Of a stretch of DNA of 64,000 bases, positions 56,138 through 62,877 are shown in pieces; positions within the stretch are counted from its first letter, which is position 1, and every line of letters starts with the position of its first letter. The notes below the pieces were generated by a model that saw only the letters and a list, made by a program, of their open reading frames with translations, had not been told where the DNA came from and ran no database searches. This stretch comes from a virus. Location of the stretch: the IMG/VR virus record IMGVR_UViG_3300037247_001169, positions 1 to 64,000 of that record. One strand, written 5' to 3'. The translations under genes were made by a program, and so were the position numbers.

Positions 56138-56322
56138 CGCTCGGTCTCCCATATCCGCAGCCAACGTTTCGGTGCCAGGCGACGGCATTTCTCGCAGGTG
56201 ACGTTTTTCCACCACCAACTAGTAGATGCCCGTTTCTCCGCAGTTCCAACACATAGGACAAACACCCCTGCCGTTGAGAGCGCTGTCGTATCCTGGAATA
56301 TCCGCTTATGCGTCACCGCCAT
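56134..56322 (-). CDS. Small conserved zinc-type protein, 62 aa
   Basis: Counterpart of 3789-3977 (MAVTHKRIFQD...). LC and WWWKNVTCEKCRRL segments suggest a metal site. ATGA overlap with the next gene. Function unknown. Confidence 0.8.
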   Translation of the reverse strand: MAVTHKRIFQDTTALSTAGVFVLCVGTAEKRASTSWWWKNVTCEKCRRLAPKRWLRIWETER

Positions 56323-56452
56323 CGGCAGCCTCCGACTTGCGACCACTCGACAGAATCAGCCACACAGCCACCGGCTGCACAACGAACACAACGAATGCAA
56401 CTACTAGTTTCCATGTAGTGGCAGACCACCCGAAAAGTAATCCGCTATCCAT
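56306..56452 (-). CDS. Single-span membrane protein, 48 aa
   Basis: MDSGLLFGWSATTWKLVVAF..., hydrophobic helix (LVVAFVVFVVQPVAVWLIL) and charged end. Overlaps the DUF1353 gene by 8 bases and the zinc-type gene by 17. Holin-like size; no counterpart in the left region. Confidence 0.6.
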   Translation of the reverse strand: MDSGLLFGWSATTWKLVVAFVVFVVQPVAVWLILSSGRKSEAADGGDA

Positions 56453-56897
56453 CGGCAGCCTCCCGTCCAATCCCCAAACTCTCACGGGCTTCTCGCCGCC
56501 GTTTGTGGGCGTTCCAGGCGTACCAGCCACACGCGGTCACCGCCCAATAACATCGGCGCATTCGATGGGTTTCCATTCCGGCCTCGCCCATGATTCGCCG
56601 GAACAGCCCATCTCCCTGATAGCGAGAAAACTCATGCCCACCACACGCCTCGGCAGCGCCGTTGTTGTAGTAAATCCAGTCGTGTACCACGCCCGCCGCA
56701 CAGATTCGGCCCCCGAGACGAACGCCCGCCATGGTCCAGAATATTCGCGGAATCGACGCGCCGTCGCAGACGAATCCCTTCGGCACCGTAATCGTCCAGT
56801 CCGTCCCGACTGGATACACATAGGGTGTGAGCAGCCGAAACATCTTCGAGCCGTAAATCGCTCGCAAGTCCGGCTGCTGTTCGGCGTCAATCTTCAT
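56445..56897 (-). CDS. DUF1353-family phage protein, 150 aa
   Basis: CDGASIPRIFWTMAG and HDWIYYNNG are the DUF1353 signature. Shorter than the left counterpart (3961-4590), with a different N-terminus. Next to membrane and lipoprotein genes, as in the left region. Confidence 0.8.
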   Translation of the reverse strand: MKIDAEQQPDLRAIYGSKMFRLLTPYVYPVGTDWTITVPKGFVCDGASIPRIFWTMAGVRLGGRICAAGVVHDWIYYNNGAAEACGGHEFSRYQGDGLFRRIMGEAGMETHRMRRCYWAVTACGWYAWNAHKRRREARESLGIGREAADG

Positions 56898-56913
56898 CGG
56901 GAATGTCTCCTGT

Positions 56914-57183
56914 CTAGGTGTCGGCCACCATTTTGGTTCTGCCCAGGTCCGTAAGCTCGTATCCCCGGGTGGTCCAGCGGGCCAAACCGCCCTTCACGAG
57001 TTTCCCGAGAACGCCCCCCGCGCATAGGGCCATGTTATTGCCGCCCTGCCCATGGCCGGCCCGGTGGCATCGGTGCGGCTTGTCTGGCCATGCCCGTTGC
57101 GCGAACTCGGCAGGCGAGACGGGGCCTAACTGGTAAATGACGAGCAAGTTTCCCACGGTTGCCTTACTGAGTTTCTTCGCCAT
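56914..57183 (-). CDS. Winged-helix-like protein, 89 aa
   Basis: Segment VGNLLVIYQLGPVSPAEFAQRA and the later GGLARWTTRGYELTDLGRTK fit a winged helix of the kind that reads through operator DNA. Contains HRCHRAGHGQGG. Overlaps the lipoprotein gene. May regulate the local operon. Confidence 0.6.
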   Translation of the reverse strand: MAKKLSKATVGNLLVIYQLGPVSPAEFAQRAWPDKPHRCHRAGHGQGGNNMALCAGGVLGKLVKGGLARWTTRGYELTDLGRTKMVADT

Positions 57184-57340
57184 CGTCCTCGACCTCCTCG
57201 GGTGCGGGTTCGTTCGGCCTCAACACCTCGACCACTGTCACGACCGCCCGTACCGCGACGTAGCCGATTTTCAGGGCGGTCAGCGGGGCCATGCAGCCGC
57301 CGAGCAACAGTAGCGCGAGTAGGGGTAGGGTGCGTTTCAT
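57164..57340 (-). CDS. Small lipoprotein, 58 aa
   Basis: MKRTLPLLALLLLGGC ends in a lipobox Cys16, followed by IGYVAVRAVVTVVEVL and an acidic tail. Homologue of 4580-4753. Coupled by ATGA to the upstream gene. Lysis-cassette membership is inferred. Confidence 0.75.
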   Translation of the reverse strand: MKRTLPLLALLLLGGCMAPLTALKIGYVAVRAVVTVVEVLRPNEPAPEEVEDDGEETQ

Positions 57341-57675
57341 TCGGGGTCCCCCAGTGGGCCAGCCCGCAGAGCAGCAGCCGCCGTCTCTAAAAGGTGCGCA
57401 CACTGCGTCCGGTCGCCGCGGAATACGCAATAGCTGATGTCCGCACCGGGTACGCCACCACCCACACTGATACGTACAATCTTCTGTTCATCCTCTGGGC
57501 GCTCGACGATGCTCAGCGTCTTGTAGCGCCACTCCGCAAGCACGGATTCGTCCGGCAGCCCGCCTGCGATACCGGACATGTCTCCGCGCATAGCCCGATC
57601 CGCACGTCCCTTCAGGCGGGACCAGAAGTGGGGCGGTAATACGCTTTCCGCGTCTCTATCAACGTGGCTCTGCAT
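57337..57675 (-). CDS. Hypothetical protein, 112 aa
   Basis: MQSHVDRDAESVLPPHFW... behind a GGAGAG site and the hairpin at 57688. Contains VRISVGGGVPGADISYCV and a C-terminal helix TQCAHLLETAAAAL. Role unknown; the left region has a different gene here. Confidence 0.6.
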   Translation of the reverse strand: MQSHVDRDAESVLPPHFWSRLKGRADRAMRGDMSGIAGGLPDESVLAEWRYKTLSIVERPEDEQKIVRISVGGGVPGADISYCVFRGDRTQCAHLLETAAAALRAGPLGDPE

Positions 57676-57687
57676 CACTCTCTCCTT

Positions 57688-57705
57688 GCCCGCCGAATGG
57701 CGGGC
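57688..57705 (-). other. Intergenic hairpin
   Basis: Perfect 7-bp stem GCCCGCC/GGCGGGC with a GAAT loop, followed by AAGGAGAG on the minus strand; flanked by GGGGTCATATTCGCT as at 5419-5433. Shared with the left early region. Confidence 0.5.
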
Positions 57706-57760
57706 GGGGTCATATTCGCTCAAGGTGGTCCTGCTTGTCCTGGACAGCACGCATCAGGCA

Positions 57761-58588
57761 TCACCCCCTTACCCTCGGTATGAGACCAGCGTCGATCAGA
57801 ATCCGGGAAATCTCCCGTGCGGCCTCTGGCCAGCGCTCAAGCCCCGGATACAGAATCGCCGGACCATCCTCGACGTACTCCAACGCCTCGGGCAAATCTT
57901 CATCCTGCCACCAGCCCTTTGTTGGTCCGTAGCAGTAGAGCATGGGGATGGGAGGGTTGTAGGCAAATGGGAGATAACCCATAGCTCGCACATTGGCATC
58001 CCACGTCAGCGACTTAGGCCCCGAGAACGTGGCGCTGTCCAGGAACACTACGTTCCTGAGGCTGGCCTGGACCGTGCGACAAACCGAGGCGGCGATACCC
58101 TGTTCGTCTTCGCTCCACGCTCCGATGGACGGATACCACCAATAAGTCACGTTCGTCGGGAAGTGCGCCCCTTGAATCGACGCGCGAAGGCGATTCAGGT
58201 CACACTCCTGCTTACCCTCCCACACCGGGCGCATGGCGCTTTCCATCTCGAAGACAAACACGTGCGTGCGCGTCCGCCAGATGGCGTCCACGACCTCCCG
58301 CTGGATGGCTTTCCAACCCTCCGGCGAGGCGAAATCGTCCTCGAGGAATCCGTCCGTCTTGAGCCCGGGGTAGATGCGCATGCGCGGCACCCGCTGGCAG
58401 ATGTCGCTGTACAACCTCGCGAAGTTGTGCGTCGTGGTCACGATCGCGGTGTCCGTACTGGACAGCCAACCCCGAAGGCCGTCGACCGTGGCCTCTACGT
58501 GATCCGGTCCATTGCATTCGACCCACGGGATGATCTTCAAGTGGGTCTTCGGCAACTCTCCGAGTACCCGCAGATTGTTCGCCGACAT
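57761..58588 (-). CDS. Conserved phage protein, TIM-barrel-like, 275 aa
   Basis: Counterpart of 5506-6300: PWVECNG front, VPRMRIYPGLKTDGFL, FASPEGW, VFVFEMESAMRPVW, SLRNVVFLDSATFSGP and LIDAGLIPRVRG end. The conserved acidic residues and Trp/Tyr-rich barrel texture suggest a glycoside-hydrolase-like enzyme, possibly acting at the cell wall. Not proven. Confidence 0.7.
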   Translation of the reverse strand: MSANNLRVLGELPKTHLKIIPWVECNGPDHVEATVDGLRGWLSSTDTAIVTTTHNFARLYSDICQRVPRMRIYPGLKTDGFLEDDFASPEGWKAIQREVVDAIWRTRTHVFVFEMESAMRPVWEGKQECDLNRLRASIQGAHFPTNVTYWWYPSIGAWSEDEQGIAASVCRTVQASLRNVVFLDSATFSGPKSLTWDANVRAMGYLPFAYNPPIPMLYCYGPTKGWWQDEDLPEALEYVEDGPAILYPGLERWPEAAREISRILIDAGLIPRVRG

Positions 58589-58614
58589 AAGGTTTCTCCG
58601 GTTGTTACGTAACC

Positions 58615-59172
58615 CTAGCTCGCCATCGCTACCGTGCGCCCGTCACGCTCAAAGTGGAAGACCGTGTCCAAATCCCATAGTAACCCAATAGCCCCGCCCG
58701 CGGCTTGGCACTTGAGCACTTCCTCGTTCACCGCGTTATAGAACCGTGGCCCACTGTTTCCCGCATTCAGGAGTTCTACCTGCGATGCGTAGACCGTGAA
58801 CGGATCACCACCAATGAAACCATACCGCCGTGGTGACGGCTCAGACGTCAAGTCGATCGCCTCACGAATTGCGTCTTTGACGCCGGCGCTTGTCAGTTTC
58901 GTGATCGTCTCGCTCCCATCGGCACCCATCAGCTCTTGCACCGGGAATCCGTCGTGAGATACAAAACGGATGTCATTGAATGCAATGAAGTTCGCGCGAC
59001 GCCCCGGCCGGATCAACTCGATACCATCGCGCTCTGCGAGCGTCCTGAGCTTCCCCCAGTGGAACTCGTCATCGACGTCGATCGCAATGACATCATGGCC
59101 ATCCTTGAAGCACTTACGCCACAAGGCCCACCCGTCAGTCCAAACCTGTTTTGATTCCTTGGTCTGTGTCAT
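58615..59172 (-). CDS. Hypothetical protein, 185 aa
   Basis: N-terminal KQVWTDGWALWRKCFKDG, then a mixed alpha/beta region with VIAIDVDDEFHWG and later GPRFYNAVNEEVLKC. No family recognised. Lies between the TIM-barrel-like gene and the micro-membrane pair; absent from the left region. Confidence 0.65.
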   Translation of the reverse strand: MTQTKESKQVWTDGWALWRKCFKDGHDVIAIDVDDEFHWGKLRTLAERDGIELIRPGRRANFIAFNDIRFVSHDGFPVQELMGADGSETITKLTSAGVKDAIREAIDLTSEPSPRRYGFIGGDPFTVYASQVELLNAGNSGPRFYNAVNEEVLKCQAAGGAIGLLWDLDTVFHFERDGRTVAMAS

Positions 59173-59215
59173 GCACTTCTCCTTCGTCCGCTATTCGACT
59201 GTTAGCGTCATTCAC

Positions 59216-59341
59216 TTACCACTTCGCGCTAAGCGACAGCATTCCCAGAAACAGAATTACGGCGAGCGAGAACGGGGGCACTACCCGGATTAGCCAGGTA
59301 ATGACCCCGTCCTCAAACGCCGTCAAAGGGTAGATAATCAC
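59216..59341 (-). CDS. Single-span membrane mini-protein, 41 aa
   Basis: Counterpart of 6334-6468 with the same GTG/GTGA overlap; helix VVPPFSLAVILFLGMLSLS. The C-terminus differs (SAKW). Holin-like by size only. Confidence 0.65.
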   Translation of the reverse strand: MIIYPLTAFEDGVITWLIRVVPPFSLAVILFLGMLSLSAKW

Positions 59342-59412
59342 CCCTCGTCTCCGATGCTGATTAGGCCGAACCGGCCCTCAATCCAACTGTACAACCACTC
59401 GATAAACGGCAT
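59338..59412 (-). CDS. Conserved 24-aa micro-protein
   Basis: MPFIEWLYSWIEGRFGLISI plus GDEG, nearly identical to 6465-6539. AGGAGAATC precedes ATG 59412. The pair with the mini-protein is kept although neighbouring genes have changed. Confidence 0.6.
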   Translation of the reverse strand: MPFIEWLYSWIEGRFGLISIGDEG

Positions 59413-59423
59413 GTCGATTCTCC

Positions 59424-59699
59424 TTAGTGTTTCTGGACGCACGTGTAATCGAGACAAATCCAATATTCGATGTCTTCGCAATCGTCGCATTGTTGCGGAT
59501 ATTCCTGGCAAAAGTCGTAACAACGATCGGCCGCGCAGGCCCAACAGCACGGGGTGCATTCGCTGCCCGGCTGGCAGATGTCGCACGGACTGATGGCCCA
59601 GTTGGCCACCGGTTTAACGATAGCATCGGTTCCGTCAAGTGAGGAACATCCACACAGCAATCCGCAACATGCCAAGCTCGCCAAGAGTCTCGCAATCAT
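59424..59699 (-). CDS. Cysteine-rich lipoprotein, 91 aa
   Basis: MIARLLASLACCGLLCGC is a lipoprotein signal with lipobox Cys at 17-18, then a region with twelve or so cysteines (CDICQPGSECTPCCWACAA, CQEYPQQCDDC). A disulfide-rich surface lipoprotein on the host membrane fits superinfection exclusion or lysis functions. Not present at the left-copy site. Confidence 0.7.
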   Translation of the reverse strand: MIARLLASLACCGLLCGCSSLDGTDAIVKPVANWAISPCDICQPGSECTPCCWACAADRCYDFCQEYPQQCDDCEDIEYWICLDYTCVQKH

Positions 59700-59781
59700 T
59701 TTTTCACCTTTCTCCAAAGTGCCCGCGGCGCCGGTGGTACTTGCAGCGGAGACCGCTACCCGGCACCGCGAGCGTTCAATG

Positions 59782-59823
59782 CGGCCCTCGGCTGTCGCTC
59801 TCGCGACGCGATACATTGGGCCG
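59782..59823. other. Conserved nested hairpin
   Basis: CGGCCC (59782-59787) and GGGCCG (59818-59823) enclose GTCGC-TCTC-GCGAC (59794-59807). Same as 6678-6719. No coding frame is shared by both copies across it. Confidence 0.5.
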
Positions 59824-59874
59824 CGTATCGCCAATCAAAGACGAGAGGCCGGAGTCTAACCGACACGAGAAAAA

Positions 59875-59967
59875 CTACGCTCGCCTGAACGTCGCTCCCG
59901 CCCGCAGTCTGTTGCAAACCCTTGCCGTGTAATCGATCTTGGTCTGCGTGCAAGCCGCAATCATCAT
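59875..59967 (-). CDS. Conserved small protein, 30 aa
   Basis: MMIAACTQTKIDYTARVCN..., identical after the start to 6771-6872; starts inside the gene upstream (ATG overlapping TGA). Base-level identity leaves an RNA role possible. Confidence 0.5.
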   Translation of the reverse strand: MMIAACTQTKIDYTARVCNRLRAGATFRRA

Positions 59968-60158
59968 CCAAACACCTTTCTCCAAATTTTCTCCAGGCAT
60001 TCCATCTGCTTCGGTGACGGAGCCCAGGCGAACTTGGCCTGAGCCGCCCGTCGATTGAGCTTGTCGACGAACCGAAACTCCCATCCCGTGAGCTTGCCGC
60101 TCTTTGAGGTCGCCAAGTCGGAGAGCCGGGTTTCCCACGCTTTGTCGAACGTTCCCAT
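59964..60158 (-). CDS. Conserved small protein, 64 aa
   Basis: MGTFDKAWETRLSDL... to IWRKVFG; counterpart of 6865-7062. Helical, with W-A-P-S-P-K-Q-M that echoes the other copy. Function unknown. Confidence 0.75.
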   Translation of the reverse strand: MGTFDKAWETRLSDLATSKSGKLTGWEFRFVDKLNRRAAQAKFAWAPSPKQMECLEKIWRKVFG

Positions 60159-60182
60159 ACTGACCAACCACTAAACCGCCGA

Positions 60183-60255
60183 GGGCCGGTGCGGGATTTG
60201 AACCCGCGTCTTAGGCTCTCCAGGCCCACGTTGTGCCAGACTCAACCAACCGGCA
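60183..60255 (-). tRNA. tRNA with anticodon GGA (Ser-type), short variable loop
   Basis: 73 bases on the minus strand. Acceptor TGCCGGT/ACCGGCC (first pair T-C mismatched), D stem GTTG/CAAC, anticodon stem TGGGC/GCCTA with loop CTGGAGA, T arm GCGGG-TTCAAAT-CCCGC. Anticodon GGA at 60221-60219 reads UCC/UCU. The variable loop is only AGAC, unlike ordinary serine tRNAs. No counterpart in the left region. Confidence 0.75.
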
Positions 60256-60274
60256 ATCCTCGACAGCGTTTCAT

Positions 60275-60460
60275 TCAAGGCCCGCGGCCGGATTCCTCAG
60301 TCCGGCTCCGGCGTCTCGGATAGGATAATGGCAGTCACGCACACCGAGCACGTCTCCCCAATCTCTCCAGGCGCTGCCATACCTCGCGGGCCCGGTAAGG
60401 CACGGTCCTCACGGCTCTCGCGAGCCGAGTGCTTGCAGGCAGGACCGGCCTCAAGTTCTC
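60275..60460. other. Conserved non-coding, hairpin-rich element
   Basis: Right copy of the 7196-7395 element, next to the tRNA. Contains the same GCCGGA/TCCGGC hairpin and the minus-strand CTCGGCTC-GCGA-GAGCCG hairpin with GNRA tetraloop. Indels against the left copy are not multiples of three. Confidence 0.5.
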
Positions 60461-60547
60461 CTACGACTGCACCCACGCCGTGAGCCAATCTAACCATCCC
60501 ATTGCCCACGCAAGCCACGCCAACAGAAGCGATACAAGTCCGGTCAT
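60461..60547 (-). CDS. Transmembrane mini-protein, 28 aa
   Basis: MTGLVSLLLAWLAWAMGWLD..., starting in an ATGA overlap with the methyltransferase stop. Almost entirely hydrophobic and Trp-rich. Supported by the overlap and composition; no homologue in the left region. Confidence 0.5.
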   Translation of the reverse strand: MTGLVSLLLAWLAWAMGWLDWLTAWVQS

Positions 60548-61581
60548 TTGCCAATCTCCTCAAAGGTAAGTTGTCCGTCTACGTCTGCTATCACCGGCAA
60601 CGGCTCGGGGTTGGATACCCGATGCCGCGCCTCTTCCACTCGTCTGTGCATAAGCTCCGCTTGCGATTTGCGGAGGTCGATACCGATTGAGTTGCGTCCT
60701 GCGAGAATCGCCGCCGCAAGCGTCGTTCCGGATCCGCCGAACGGGTCAAGCACTACACCGTCTGGCGGGCAGAAGCTGCGGATCCAAAAGTCTGCCAGGG
60801 ACTCGGGAAACGGTGCTTCGTTTTCGTGAGCTAAGTCGGAGCCCATGTGCCCCTTGCCCACCGTGCAGGGAATGAAGTCCATCGCCTCGAATGGAATGAC
60901 GTTGCCGGGGTTTGCTTTGGACGGCGGATCGTAACCCGTCGCATGGCAGCCGTCCGGTCGGCGGCTCTTATTGCGTACCCGGCCTGCCTCTGTGACAACG
61001 TGCGACGGCCGCTTGTGAGTGTCGCGTGTACCGTCCACCTTGCGATGCCCCACCGCGCCTTCGCATCCGCCCCACTGATTGCGGCGGGTGCCATCCGTAA
61101 GCCGATGACTCATCGCGCCGCCCGGCGCCCACCTCGGAGGATGTCCCGCCGCCGTGTTGTCTGACCAGGGCAGTTTCCCGCGCTTCCGCGTCGCACACAC
61201 GATGAACTCGTAGTCATTGCGAAGCCAATCGGGACCGCCGCTGCCAGGGATTCCGACACGATGGAATGCGGACGGCTTACGCAGGAACATGCCGCACTTC
61301 TGGAGTTTTACGGCCAGGTGAAGAGGTGTAGCAGAGTACGAGTAATTCTTGGTCCGCCCCTCGACCACCCACGCTACAAGCCCCTTGCACACGCGCAGGC
61401 ACTCGCGGAAGCGCACGAAGGCCCACTCGACCCATTCCGAACCCTCAAGTTTGAAATCGACCCCGTAGGTCCGCGCTGCCTCATAGGGCGGCGAACCGAA
61501 GACCAGGTCTACGGAATCCGTCTTCATCGCCCGCATCTCTTCCAGAGAATCACCGATTAGGATGGTCGTCTCAGCGGTCAT
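60544..61581 (-). CDS. DNA methyltransferase (SPPY type), 345 aa
   Basis: MTAETTILIGDSLEEM... Motif IV is SPPY (residues 30-33), common in N4-cytosine methylases, and motif I is DPFGGSGTTLAAAILAG near the C-terminus; motif order is that of the beta class. The middle holds a target-recognition region. Start overlaps the upstream stop (ATGA). Right-hand region only, probably anti-restriction. Confidence 0.85.
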   Translation of the reverse strand: MTAETTILIGDSLEEMRAMKTDSVDLVFGSPPYEAARTYGVDFKLEGSEWVEWAFVRFRECLRVCKGLVAWVVEGRTKNYSYSATPLHLAVKLQKCGMFLRKPSAFHRVGIPGSGGPDWLRNDYEFIVCATRKRGKLPWSDNTAAGHPPRWAPGGAMSHRLTDGTRRNQWGGCEGAVGHRKVDGTRDTHKRPSHVVTEAGRVRNKSRRPDGCHATGYDPPSKANPGNVIPFEAMDFIPCTVGKGHMGSDLAHENEAPFPESLADFWIRSFCPPDGVVLDPFGGSGTTLAAAILAGRNSIGIDLRKSQAELMHRRVEEARHRVSNPEPLPVIADVDGQLTFEEIGK

Positions 61582-61859
61582 GCCTTCACCGTCAACACGC
61601 ATTCCAGCGGGCCGCCGCCGGGCCTAAGCGTCATGCCAGCCTTGCGCAAGTAGCGAGGTCCCAGTTCTACGCACAGCGACGTGACGAAATCGCAACCCGA
61701 CGGTTCAATCCACTCCGTACTATCGCGAGCACCACGTATGGGTTTAGTGCCGATGTATACTTCATAGCGGCAATCCTTCGCCGTCGACCGAGCCCAGTTC
61801 TTGGATCGCCGCGTTAACCACAGCGTCATCGTTTCCGGCTTTGCTTTCTTCTTACTCAT
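61578..61859 (-). CDS. Hypothetical protein, 93 aa
   Basis: Basic N-terminus (SKKKAKPETMTLWLTRRSKNW) and beta-rich middle with WIEPSGCDFVTSLC. Coupled to the methyltransferase. May be a small companion of the methylase; not recognised. Confidence 0.65.
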   Translation of the reverse strand: MSKKKAKPETMTLWLTRRSKNWARSTAKDCRYEVYIGTKPIRGARDSTEWIEPSGCDFVTSLCVELGPRYLRKAGMTLRPGGGPLECVLTVKA

Positions 61860-62100
61860 GTTTCCTCAGCTCCTCGATGGCCCAGCGCACGACCTCGTAA
61901 TCGCGCATGAGGGAAAGCCGGCGCGCCTTGTCACCATCGCCACTGGTTGGTGTAATCGCCGCTATTTTCATATCCAATTCCCAGCGCAGCTGTTCTAACC
62001 GTTCCATCATCCGTTCAAACTCACCCCCGCGGGCCGGGTCTCGACACCTTTGGCCCGCGGGGGTTGCGATCACACTACCGATTTTAACCGACTTATCCAC
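61852..62100 (-). CDS. Helical hypothetical protein, 82 aa
   Basis: Region FERMMERLEQLRWELDMKIAA and RDYEVVRWAIEEL form two helices. A CCCGCGGGCC palindrome lies inside its coding sequence near 62025-62065. Overlaps the resolvase gene by 31 bases. Function unknown. Confidence 0.55.
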   Translation of the reverse strand: MDKSVKIGSVIATPAGQRCRDPARGGEFERMMERLEQLRWELDMKIAAITPTSGDGDKARRLSLMRDYEVVRWAIEELRKHE

Positions 62101-62543
62101 AGCGAAGCTCCGGGCTGGCCGTATACTTTAGCGACCTTGCCATCGACCACTTGCGCATCGTCGCGATACACGATGCCCGCCAGAGCATCCTCGATGCACC
62201 GTAGCAGCTTGCCTCGGTCGGGCCTCCCAGTCGGGAATGCGGGCGCGTCGTGCTTCAGAACGCCCCGCTCGCGGTTGCCACCCGTGTAGTGGGACATCGG
62301 GCGCTGAAACGCGAACTCGGCTTCGAGGTAGATTGGTCCAGTCCAAGGCGGGTCGCCATGATCCGCATCTCGTCCAAAATGCTCGTCGCATAGTTCCAGC
62401 GCAAACTGGCTAACCCGACCATTCCACGCCTCAAGCGGTTCGTTCTTGACGGGCACGGACTTCCCAGTGGACTTGCTCGTAACCCACTTCGCCGAGCCCT
62501 TCGCACGCGGCTTGCCGGGAATGAATATGTGGAGTTCAGCCAC
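62070..62543 (-). CDS. rusA: RusA-like Holliday junction resolvase, 157 aa
   Basis: PTGRPDRGKLLRCIEDALAG followed by VYRDDAQV is the RusA catalytic signature (paired aspartates). N-terminal IFIPGKPRAKGSAKW strand-loop also fits. It replaces the RuvC-like enzyme found at the same place in the left region (7488-8000). Confidence 0.85.
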   Translation of the reverse strand: MAELHIFIPGKPRAKGSAKWVTSKSTGKSVPVKNEPLEAWNGRVSQFALELCDEHFGRDADHGDPPWTGPIYLEAEFAFQRPMSHYTGGNRERGVLKHDAPAFPTGRPDRGKLLRCIEDALAGIVYRDDAQVVDGKVAKVYGQPGASLWISRLKSVV

Positions 62544-62877
62544 CCTTCGTCTCCATCGCGGCGCGGGCGATGCGGTTCATTGCCTCCGTTTCGTCACGGA
62601 TAGTGTCCAGGGCGTTGCCCGGCGTTGCACGGCCACCCAAACGATAGGCAGTCAAGAGCTTGTCCTTCGCGTCGATAATCCTGCGCTGACATTCCAGAAT
62701 CTCCCCCAGCGGCTCCACGTCGGCCTGGCCGACGGCTGTAGCGGCATTGAGTAATGCCAGAAGACGGCCATGCTCCTCCGCGTTGTGGCTCGAAGCCATC
62801 AACTCGGTCACCGCGTTAACGATGGCCGCGTCCCGCTCTTTCACCTTCGCCAGATATGTCTCGGTGTCACTGGGCAT
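62536..62877 (-). CDS. Helical protein of the RecT operon, 113 aa
   Basis: MPSDTETYLAKVKERDAAIV..., relative of 8310-8594. Shares GQADVEPLGEIL with it. Start overlaps the RecT stop by 11 bases. Recombination accessory inferred. Confidence 0.75.
   Translation of the reverse strand: MPSDTETYLAKVKERDAAIVNAVTELMASSHNAEEHGRLLALLNAATAVGQADVEPLGEILECQRRIIDAKDKLLTAYRLGGRATPGNALDTIRDETEAMNRIARAAMETKGG

Noticed and set aside
60297-60563. 88-aa protein gene
   Set aside because: The aligned left copy has several indels not divisible by three, so the frame is not conserved; treated as non-coding with hairpins.
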